A stretch of DNA of 64,000 nt from Pseudosulfitobacter pseudonitzschiae (GTDB taxonomy: Bacteria; Pseudomonadota; Alphaproteobacteria; Rhodobacterales; Rhodobacteraceae), in NCBI RefSeq assembly GCF_002222635.1, contig NZ_CP022418.1, positions 124,001 to 188,000 on the forward strand, written 5' to 3'. The notes beneath the pieces were generated by a model. It searched no databases and was not told the DNA's origin. It saw only the letters and a program-made list of their open reading frames with translations. The translations under genes were made by a program, and so were the position numbers. Below are positions 52,037-59,671 of this stretch, piece by piece. The stretch's first letter is position 1; each line of letters opens with the position of its first letter.

Positions 52037-52947
52037 TGGCCGACATAAATATTGACGCTCAGGGCACGCCTGCCGAGGTTGCACATACCGTCGCCTCGCG
52101 TATCTGGCGAATGGCCTTTGCCTCTATCGAGTTTCGCATTGGCATGACCGTGTTTGTGCTGTTGTTTCTTGCAGCGGCTTTCTATCCCGAACTGAGCGGG
52201 ATTGATCCGACGAAAATGAACATCCGCTCCAAACTGATGCCACCGGTATTCATGGGCGAAGGTTGGTCCTGGGCACATCCCCTCGGTACGGATCAGTTGG
52301 GCCGCGACATGCTGTCCCGCACGCTGGTCGGGCTTCGTTATTCGCTGCTGATCGGCATCACGACCACGATGCTGATGCTGGCTGTGGGCGCCATAGTCGG
52401 GATGTTTGCAGGTTATTTCGGCAAGCGGGTGGATATGGTGCTGATGCGGGTGACTGACGCGCAACTGGCGATCCCAATGATCATTCTGGCCATCACGATC
52501 CTGGGTGTATCGCGCCCGACCATTCCGGCCATCATTCTTGTGCTGGGTCTGGCTGGCTGGCCTGTCTATGCCCGCGTAATGCGATCCACTGTGATGAGCG
52601 AACGCAAAAAGGAATACGTTCGCGGCGCGATGGTGCTGGGTGCGACAGACATGCGGATCATGTTCACCCTGCTTTTGCCGATCGTATTGCCGCCAATGGC
52701 ATTTGTGGCGGTGCTGGATATTGCCCGGATGATGATTTTTGAAAGCGTGCTGGGCTTTCTTGGCCTTGGCGTGCAACCGCCAACACCGACATTCGGTAAT
52801 ATCATCTCTGACGGGCGTAAATACATCATGAATGCCTGGTGGATTGCCACGATGCCGGGCGTATTCCTGTTCCTAACGCTCACCAGCATCAACCTTATGG
52901 GTGCCTCACTAGAGCGGTCCCGAAACGCAATCTACGGAGGCTCGTGA
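52036..52947 (+). CDS. ABC transporter permease, DppC type
   Basis: A 303-residue permease with the DppC N-terminal OppC segment and motif HPLGTDQLGRDMLSRTLVGL. The EAA loop is EYVRGAMVLGATDMRIMFTL, followed by ESVLGFLGLGVQPPTPTFGN, a family hallmark. It forms the channel with the DppB-type partner. The start shares one base with the preceding stop, and the ATPase gene begins one base after its stop. Confidence 0.92.
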   Translation: MADINIDAQGTPAEVAHTVASRIWRMAFASIEFRIGMTVFVLLFLAAAFYPELSGIDPTKMNIRSKLMPPVFMGEGWSWAHPLGTDQLGRDMLSRTLVGLRYSLLIGITTTMLMLAVGAIVGMFAGYFGKRVDMVLMRVTDAQLAIPMIILAITILGVSRPTIPAIILVLGLAGWPVYARVMRSTVMSERKKEYVRGAMVLGATDMRIMFTLLLPIVLPPMAFVAVLDIARMMIFESVLGFLGLGVQPPTPTFGNIISDGRKYIMNAWWIATMPGVFLFLTLTSINLMGASLERSRNAIYGGS

Positions 52948-52948
52948 A

Positions 52949-54781
52949 ATGGAAGAGAACGGAAGCGAGCAACCCCTCCTGCAAGTAACTGGACTCAACA
53001 TCGGCGCCCGTTACCCCAATGGGGATAAGCCGATCCTGAGCGATGTCAGCTTCGAGCTGAATTCGGGGGAAATCCTTGCTGTTATTGGCGAAAGTGGCTC
53101 GGGAAAGACAGTGTTGGCCCGTGCGCTGGCCAGTTGGCTGTCACCCCCCCTGATTGCGACAGCCGGAGAGGTGCGGTTTCGCGGCACTGATTTGCTGGAG
53201 GATACCGAGGCAGCCAAGCGGTTGGCAGGTCGTGAAATCGCCTATATCGGCGGCAACCCGGCTGGCGCCCTGGATCCGACGATGACCGTCGGTGCGCAGT
53301 TGGTGGAAAAGCTGCGGGCGGTGAGGCCTGATTTCTCCGCCGCCGCTGCTAAAGACAAGGCAATCGAATTGCTGGAGGCGGTTCGTATTCCTGCCGCCCC
53401 TCAGCGTTTCAATGAATACCCATTCCAATATTCCGGCGGTATGATGCAGCGCGTGATGATCGTTGACGCCCTGATCTCGGACCCGGCTCTGCTGATTGCC
53501 GACAACATCACCCAACCGCTGGACGTTACGGTGGCGGCCCAGATCCTGAAACTGATGCGAGAGTTGAACGATCAGTTCCAGACCGCCGTGTTGTTTATTT
53601 GCTCTTCCCTGCCGGTCGCCTGTGATGCTTCGGACCGGGTGATGGTATTGAAGGGCGGCCGCGTGGTCGAAATGCAAAAGCCTGCGCAACTCGTGCAGGC
53701 GCCGCATACCGATTATACGCGCAAGCTGATCGCCGAGTTGCCGCGTCTTTGGGATCCATCGACACATTCCCCTACCGCAGAACGCGAAATCGCCCGCCCG
53801 ATCATGTCGGTTAAGGGTGTCGCAAAAGCCTATGAAGTCAGCCGTCGCGGACAGTTCGGAAAATCGCTGGTGCAAGCGGTACGCAATGTTGAATTTGATG
53901 TTTATCAGGGCGACAATTTTGGTGTGGTGGGCGAATCCGGGTGCGGAAAATCTTCGCTGATGCGCCTGCTGACAGGTCTGGAACGGCCTGATGCCGGCGA
54001 GGTGCTGTTTGAGGGCGAAACCGTCAGCCATGCTAGCAACGCACAACTGCGCTCGATGCGGCGGCGCTTTCAACTGGTCTTGCAAGACCCCTATGGTTCC
54101 TTGCCGCCGCAATCGGCCATCGGCGACATTCTGGAGGAACCTCTGAAGATTCACCGCATCGGTGATCGTACAGAACGACGGGACCGCGCGCGGGCTGTGA
54201 TGTCCGAAGTGGGCCTGCCGCAGGAGCTCTATAATTCGCTGACGATGGGGCTGTCTGCGGGACAACGCCAACGATTAAACGTGGCCCGCGCCATGATCCT
54301 GGAGCCGAAGTTGCTGATTATGGACGAAACCCTGTCGGCGCTCGACCAAACTGAGCAGGGTAAGATGCTGGATTTGTTCGAGCGTCTGCAGGCACAGCAT
54401 GGTTTCACCTATATTTTCATCTCACATGACCTTGCGATGGTCCGCCGCGTGTGTTCGCGCATCTGTGTGATGTATCTGGGCGAAGCGGTCGAAGTCGCAC
54501 CGAACGAGCGTCTGTTCTTCGATCCCGGCCACCCCTATTCACGCGCGCTGCTTTCTGCGGCACCCACGCTGGAGGAACGCCGCTACCGTCCCGAAGATTG
54601 CCTGTTGGAAGGCGAACCCCCCAGCCCGATCGACCTGCCTCCGGGCTGCGCATTTGCCAGCCGATGCCCGCATGCATTCGACCGTTGTCGCATCGAGAAC
54701 CCGACGCTGACGTCTCGTGGCGATCAGGCACTGTCTGCATGCTTCCTGAACCCCCAATCAACGCTTACTGCCGCGGAATGA
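52949..54781 (+). CDS. Fused double ABC ATPase (DppD-DppF type) with a degenerate first half
   Basis: A 610-residue protein carrying two nucleotide-binding domains. Domain 1: Walker A VIGESGSGKTVLARAL (about 46-61), signature YSGGMMQR (about 162-169), but Walker B reads LLIADNITQPLD, so the catalytic Glu is Asn, and the switch region ICSSLPVACDASDRV has Ser where His is expected. Domain 2 is complete: Walker A GESGCGKSSLMRLL, signature LSAGQRQRLNVARA, Walker B LLIMDETLSALD, switch His in FISHDLAMVRRV. The C terminus PPGCAFASRCPHAF is the oligopeptide-transporter Fe-S-like motif. It should work with one functional ATPase site. Confidence 0.9.
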   Translation: MEENGSEQPLLQVTGLNIGARYPNGDKPILSDVSFELNSGEILAVIGESGSGKTVLARALASWLSPPLIATAGEVRFRGTDLLEDTEAAKRLAGREIAYIGGNPAGALDPTMTVGAQLVEKLRAVRPDFSAAAAKDKAIELLEAVRIPAAPQRFNEYPFQYSGGMMQRVMIVDALISDPALLIADNITQPLDVTVAAQILKLMRELNDQFQTAVLFICSSLPVACDASDRVMVLKGGRVVEMQKPAQLVQAPHTDYTRKLIAELPRLWDPSTHSPTAEREIARPIMSVKGVAKAYEVSRRGQFGKSLVQAVRNVEFDVYQGDNFGVVGESGCGKSSLMRLLTGLERPDAGEVLFEGETVSHASNAQLRSMRRRFQLVLQDPYGSLPPQSAIGDILEEPLKIHRIGDRTERRDRARAVMSEVGLPQELYNSLTMGLSAGQRQRLNVARAMILEPKLLIMDETLSALDQTEQGKMLDLFERLQAQHGFTYIFISHDLAMVRRVCSRICVMYLGEAVEVAPNERLFFDPGHPYSRALLSAAPTLEERRYRPEDCLLEGEPPSPIDLPPGCAFASRCPHAFDRCRIENPTLTSRGDQALSACFLNPQSTLTAAE

Positions 54782-54794
54782 AAAGAGAGAACCA

Positions 54795-56081
54795 ATGTCA
54801 AATCTGAACGGCTTTGCCGCCATTGATTCTGATTACCTGGAATACCTGATGACCAAAGTGTCCGAGTTCGGGGCAACACCGGATGGGGGCGTGGATCGAC
54901 CCGCGCTGACTGATGCCCATGCCGGAGCGCGGAACTGGTTCAAGGGCGAGTTGTCCGAACGCGGCTACACCGTAAAGGTCGACGCCATCGGCAATCTTTT
55001 CGGCCAGATCGAACTGGCGGGGCCGGATGCGCCGCTGATCATGCTCGGCTCACACATCGACAGTCAGCCCTTGGGGGGTCGGTTTGATGGCGCCTATGGT
55101 GTGATGTGCGCGCTGGCGGCGATCGAAAGCTATCGTGCGCGATGCAAGACCGAGGGTATCACACCGCAATGCAATTTTGTGGTTGCCGACTGGATGAACG
55201 AAGAAGGCGCGCGGTTCCAGCCGTCCCTTCTTGGGTCTTCAGTATTCTCGCATGAAAACACCCTAGAGTTTGCACTGACCCGCAAAGATCGCGAAGGCCG
55301 CACCGTGGCCGAAGAGCTTGCACGCACAGGCTACGCCGGAACAGACGCCGCCCCCGAACCCACGGCCTATCTGGAGATCCACGTCGAAGGGGGGCCGGTG
55401 CTGGAACGCGAGGGCCTGTCCGTCGCCCCGCAGGTTCGTCACTGGGGCGCACTGAAGGTAAAGATCGAAGTGACGGGGCATCAGGCCCATACCGGCCCAA
55501 CCCCAATGGAAGAACGCAAAGACGCTGTTCTGGGTGCAGCCTATGTCATCGCCGAGGTCAAACGCCTGGCCGACACAGCGGCTGACACGCTGTATACCTC
55601 CGTAGCGCGCGTGGATGTTTCGCCCAATTCGCCCAATATCGTGCCGGAAAAGGCCATCCTGTTCTGTGAGTTACGCTCTCCCGAACAGGACATGCTGGAT
55701 TGGTCCGAAGCCGCTCTCAAGGCTGCGCTGCCAGAGTTGATGGCAAAGGCTGGCGTAGTCGGAGAAATCGTCTCGATTGATCGCCGTCCGGCAGGGCGTT
55801 TCGATGGGCGATTGATCCGGCTGGTAGAACTTGCGGCCGATGCCCATGGCTACAAACGGACCGAACTGGATACCGTAGGAGGCCACGACGCGGTGACAAT
55901 CAACCGGCGTATCCCCGCGATTGTCTTTGTCGTCCCCAGCGTAAACGGCGTGATCCATCGGTATGACGAATTTACCAAGCCCGAGGATTTGGTCAAAGGC
56001 GGCGACGTTCTGACAGACATGGTCCGGCGCATTGACGCCGCCGGAGGCGATCTCGACAAGGCGGCGGCAGTCAACACATGA
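54795..56081 (+). CDS. M20-family carbamoylase / hydantoinase-type amidohydrolase
   Basis: A 428-residue metallohydrolase of the N-carbamoyl-L-amino-acid hydrolase / allantoate amidohydrolase group. Metal ligands are His and Asp in MLGSHIDSQPLGGRFDGAYG, Glu-Glu in WMNEEGARFQPSL, His in YLEIHVEGGPVLE and His in VPSVNGVIHRYDE. The lid-domain signature VTGHQAHTGPTPMEERKD is present. It should release an amino acid from an N-carbamoyl or similar amide, with loss of ammonia and CO2. It follows the ABC ATPase gene by 13 bases. Confidence 0.88.
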   Translation: MSNLNGFAAIDSDYLEYLMTKVSEFGATPDGGVDRPALTDAHAGARNWFKGELSERGYTVKVDAIGNLFGQIELAGPDAPLIMLGSHIDSQPLGGRFDGAYGVMCALAAIESYRARCKTEGITPQCNFVVADWMNEEGARFQPSLLGSSVFSHENTLEFALTRKDREGRTVAEELARTGYAGTDAAPEPTAYLEIHVEGGPVLEREGLSVAPQVRHWGALKVKIEVTGHQAHTGPTPMEERKDAVLGAAYVIAEVKRLADTAADTLYTSVARVDVSPNSPNIVPEKAILFCELRSPEQDMLDWSEAALKAALPELMAKAGVVGEIVSIDRRPAGRFDGRLIRLVELAADAHGYKRTELDTVGGHDAVTINRRIPAIVFVVPSVNGVIHRYDEFTKPEDLVKGGDVLTDMVRRIDAAGGDLDKAAAVNT

Positions 56082-56112
56082 GCGTTTTGCCCACCCGGGA
56101 AGGGTTGAATAA

Positions 56113-57486
56113 ATGAGCTGGAGAATGACTGCGACCGAGCTTGTCGAAGCCTTTGCGGAGGGTACACTTTCGCCGGTCGAGACGATTCAATCTGTGTTTG
56201 ATCGTGCAGACGATGTGAACCCCAGCATCAATGCCTTGTTTGATCTGCGTTACGAGGGATCGCTGGCTGCCGCCAAAGCTTCTGAGGCGCGGTGGCGGAC
56301 GGGCCAACCGGTCGGCCCACTAGACGGTGTACCGGTTCTTATCAAGGACAGCGTTGCAGAGGCTGGGCACCCCTATTGGCGGGGAACCAAGGCTAGGGTA
56401 GGCAGCCCGTTCCCGGCCGAAGATTCACCTCCGGTTGCCCGGTTGAAAGAGGCCGGAGCCATCCTGTTTGCCAAGACAACGATGCCGGATTTCGGTCTGC
56501 TTGCGTCCGGGATAAGTTCTGCACACGGCGTCACGCGCAATCCGTGGAACCTTGCCATGAACACCGGCGGGTCTTCCAGCGGGGCTGGTGCGGCAATTGC
56601 ATCTGGTATCGGACCCCTGGCAATCGGAACAGACCTTGGCGGATCGGTACGCCTGCCCGCGGCGCAAAACGGGCTTTTCGCGATGAAGCCGGGACGCGGT
56701 GTCGTGCCACATCTGCCTTACAGCGAGGCGCGCGTGGCAGGGCCGATGACCCGCACTGTCGCAGATGCAGCGTTGATGCTTTCTGTTTTGGCCCAGCCCG
56801 ATTCCCGCGCAAGCGAACCGGGGGCACTATTGCCTGCATCTGTCGCTCCCTTTCCGGTCAAGGGGTTGAAGATCGGCTTGCTGACCTCGATGGGTTTTGG
56901 CCCAACGGTTGAGCCGGAAATGCAGAAATTAGTGTCAAATGCGGCGCGCGCGCTTGAGGCTGAAGGTGCAGATATCTTACCACTGGTGGCACCCTTCGAT
57001 ACCGACGTTTTTGCATGCCTCGACACCTATTTTTCGGTCAAGGCCGCCATTGAGCGCGACGAACTTCCCGAAGGCAAACGGCATGAGACATTAGACTTCA
57101 TCACGCGGTACTGCGACGGGGGCGATGCCGTAACCGCCAAGGTTTACCTGAACACGATCGCCGCCATCGAGCGTGCCCGAGAGCGTTACCTGGCAGTCAT
57201 CAACACCTGTGATTTCGTTCTTTCACCGGTGTTGCCAATGGTGGGCTTTGCGGCAGATGTCGCCGGTCCAGATCCAGATCAGACCTCAGCCCATGTTTCG
57301 TTTGCCGCAATGGCAAACCAGACCGGTTTGCCAGCGGTAAGTATCTTCTGCGGCTTCTCCGAACAGGGCCTACCTGTAGGCATGCATATCGTTGCAGGTC
57401 ATGGGCAAGAGGCCGCGCTCCTTGGTCTTTCGTCGACCTACGAAGCCATGCGCCCCAATCCGGGCTTTCCGCCCGCATTTGAATGA
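56113..57486 (+). CDS. Amidase-signature-family amidase
   Basis: A 457-residue AS-family hydrolase. The catalytic Lys is in LDGVPVLIKDSVAEAG (about residue 80), and the Ser-Ser pair in NTGGSSSGAGAAIASGIGPL, followed by IGTDLGGSVRLPAAQNGLF. The chain is shorter than in GatA and there is no GatB/C nearby, so this is a catabolic amidase rather than part of the tRNA amidotransferase. It hydrolyses an amide, possibly the imported ligand itself or the product of the preceding M20 enzyme. Confidence 0.9.
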   Translation: MSWRMTATELVEAFAEGTLSPVETIQSVFDRADDVNPSINALFDLRYEGSLAAAKASEARWRTGQPVGPLDGVPVLIKDSVAEAGHPYWRGTKARVGSPFPAEDSPPVARLKEAGAILFAKTTMPDFGLLASGISSAHGVTRNPWNLAMNTGGSSSGAGAAIASGIGPLAIGTDLGGSVRLPAAQNGLFAMKPGRGVVPHLPYSEARVAGPMTRTVADAALMLSVLAQPDSRASEPGALLPASVAPFPVKGLKIGLLTSMGFGPTVEPEMQKLVSNAARALEAEGADILPLVAPFDTDVFACLDTYFSVKAAIERDELPEGKRHETLDFITRYCDGGDAVTAKVYLNTIAAIERARERYLAVINTCDFVLSPVLPMVGFAADVAGPDPDQTSAHVSFAAMANQTGLPAVSIFCGFSEQGLPVGMHIVAGHGQEAALLGLSSTYEAMRPNPGFPPAFE

Positions 57487-57496
57487 GGATGACACA

Positions 57497-58441
57497 ATGA
57501 ATACGATACTGCGCCATGACGCCGCCCTCACCGAACGCTGGCCCGATGGTTACGAAAAACTGGCAGAGGTTCCGGGCATTGCCATGCCCATGCACATGGC
57601 TCTGGATTCATATGCCGCCGTTGTAAAACATGGGTCTACAACTGTATTTTCCAAGGCGTTTCACACTGGAGCATTGGCGCCCTACACTTTTGCCGGAGCC
57701 GCCGAGGCGGCGGAACGGGCAGGTAAAATAGGGATCGGTCCAAAGCTTGTTTTGACCGATGTCACCAATCAGGTGCTGGTTTTCGATTTTCTCGGGGACG
57801 ACTGGCGGATGGCAATGGTCTCCGATCTTCAGACCGGCCCATTCCGCGAGGCAGTGGTTGCCGCCAAACGCTCTTGGCACAAGCAACCTGCTCTCCAGAC
57901 CACAATCTCTCCAATCGCTGTCGCCGAATTTCTGGCGGCACGACTTGAGCCAAAACTTGATCAGGGCACGCTGGTTTTCAAAGGCGGCTTGTCTTTTGCC
58001 ACGATGCAGGCGGTGGTTGAAAAGATCGGCCAAGCCCTTGCCGCAACAGGTGCGGATCTGTGCCCGGTTCATGGCGAGAACACAGCGTCAAATGTAATGA
58101 TCAATCCAAACGGCAGTGTGAGGCTGCTTGACTTCGACCGTGCCGTAATGGCCGATCCATGGTGGGACATCGGCGCGCTGTCGCTTGAACTTTGCCGTAC
58201 CGAACAGGAACGGATGGAACTGGTTGAAATCTATGCGGGCCAATCCAATTCCAAGCTTCTGGCACGCATGAAGCTCTACACCTTGATTGATGACTTCATT
58301 TGGGCCTGTTGGGCGCTTCTTGCGGATGATGGTCCCGAAACCTCGGGGCCCGAGCTCTACAAATATGCCAATAATCGACTTATCCGTTTTGGATATCACC
58401 ATGAGGTCTTTGATATTCCATCACTTTTAGGAGAAATTTGA
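57497..58441 (+). CDS. Choline-kinase-like phosphotransferase with Asp-to-Glu in the catalytic loop
   Basis: A 314-residue APH/choline-kinase-fold protein; ATG 57497 follows AATGAGGATG. The catalytic loop reads CPVHGENTASNVMINP (His at about 192), where the usual catalytic Asp of HGDxxxxN is Glu. The Mg-binding motif RLLDFDRAVMADPWWDIG is intact. The protein may therefore be a slow or altered kinase, or a regulatory pseudokinase for its partner encoded immediately downstream. Its substrate is unknown; the family acts on amino alcohols, aminoglycosides and similar compounds. Confidence 0.75.
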   Translation: MNTILRHDAALTERWPDGYEKLAEVPGIAMPMHMALDSYAAVVKHGSTTVFSKAFHTGALAPYTFAGAAEAAERAGKIGIGPKLVLTDVTNQVLVFDFLGDDWRMAMVSDLQTGPFREAVVAAKRSWHKQPALQTTISPIAVAEFLAARLEPKLDQGTLVFKGGLSFATMQAVVEKIGQALAATGADLCPVHGENTASNVMINPNGSVRLLDFDRAVMADPWWDIGALSLELCRTEQERMELVEIYAGQSNSKLLARMKLYTLIDDFIWACWALLADDGPETSGPELYKYANNRLIRFGYHHEVFDIPSLLGEI

Positions 58442-59355
58442 TGCAGGAACTGATTGGAATTGACGAGGCGATTTCCCGCGTATCGCCACTGGCAGGACGA
58501 AATGTCCGCCCAGAGCGGATCACCTCCGGGATAACCAACATCAACTGGCGCATCATTGACGAAGACACCGGTGAGATCTTTTTTCTGAAAATTCACGGGG
58601 CGGGAACCGAAGGATTCCTTGATCGCCCGGTCGCTTACGATGCCGCACTGAAAGTTGCCGAAAGCGGAGTTGGCCCGGCAATGCTGTTTTATGACCCGGA
58701 GGCGGGAATCGAAATGCATGAATTCCTGCACGGGTTCCGCAGCTGTGGTGTGCGTGACACGCAGGATCCTGTAATCCGACAGAACATATTGACCGGCTAC
58801 AAAACCGTGCACTCACAGCATGTTCTATCTGGTACGAAAACCGGATTTGATCAGCTTGACCAGCACCTGACACACCTGCGCGAAATGAACGCCGACCTGC
58901 CTGCAGACATGGAATCCATGCTCGACGAAGTCGCAAAGGTAAAACGCGCTGTAGAGGCCGCAGGCATGGATATTGTTGCCTGTTACAATGATGGATACAT
59001 CTCCAATTACATGGTCAACGATCGCTCCGAAGTGAAGATAATCGATTGGGAATATGCTGCAAACAATGACCCTTATTGGGATATTGCCATGTTCTGCTTT
59101 GAATCATGCTTCTTTAGACCCAAAGACATTTCAAGCATTCTAGAGATGTATGACGGCGTTGCTCGGCCTGAACTGGTGGCCAGAGTTGCGTTGTATGTGG
59201 GGGCAGCAAGCCTCACATGGGGATGCTGGGCCACCTACCAAAAATTCATGTCATCAATCCCGTTCGATTTCGGAAAATATGCCGATCTTCTGTTTATGCG
59301 GGCGCGGCTCGCAATGACGCCGGATCGTTGGAATGCCGCATTGAGTGCCGTTTAA
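58441..59355 (+). CDS. Choline-kinase-like phosphotransferase (second paralogue)
   Basis: A 304-residue protein of the same fold as its neighbour, overlapping its stop by one base (ATG at 58441). The N-terminal lobe has the choline-kinase pattern RITSGITNINWRIIDE and FFLKIHGAG (nucleotide-lysine). The catalytic loop CYNDGYISNYMVND keeps the catalytic Asp and later Asn but has Asn before the Asp instead of His, as some choline kinases do. The Mg motif is KIIDWEYAANNDPYWDIAMF. Together the two suggest phosphorylation of an amino alcohol or similar product of the amidase steps. It ends the operon. Confidence 0.83.
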   Translation: MQELIGIDEAISRVSPLAGRNVRPERITSGITNINWRIIDEDTGEIFFLKIHGAGTEGFLDRPVAYDAALKVAESGVGPAMLFYDPEAGIEMHEFLHGFRSCGVRDTQDPVIRQNILTGYKTVHSQHVLSGTKTGFDQLDQHLTHLREMNADLPADMESMLDEVAKVKRAVEAAGMDIVACYNDGYISNYMVNDRSEVKIIDWEYAANNDPYWDIAMFCFESCFFRPKDISSILEMYDGVARPELVARVALYVGAASLTWGCWATYQKFMSSIPFDFGKYADLLFMRARLAMTPDRWNAALSAV

Positions 59356-59671
59356 GTGGGATCCAGCTTTTGGGTTGATCCCCTTGGGCTGCCCATGCCG
59401 GGCGGCGCAAACTCACCGCACATGTGATCGGCCCCTTTCTGGCGGAATGCACGGAAGCTTTTTGCGAGATCTTTGTCATACATATCACGCGGCGGTGTTG
59501 TCACATTAAGGGGGAGTGAGAAGACAACGACCTGAATGGGCAAAACGATCAAACATAGGCTTGGGATGCTTAACTTGCCGGTTAAGTCTATTAACTCCGC
59601 TGGCCTCATGCAGCGCATGCCCCGACACAATTTTTAGAGACCCGCCGCCCAATCGCAGCGGCGGAAAGGGG
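59356..59671. other. Intergenic region between convergent genes
   Basis: No gene is supported in these 316 bases. A stem-loop CCGCCG/CGGCGG lies at 59642-59664 just beyond the minus-strand DUF3604 stop and may help end its transcript, but neither side has a U tract. Confidence 0.4.
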
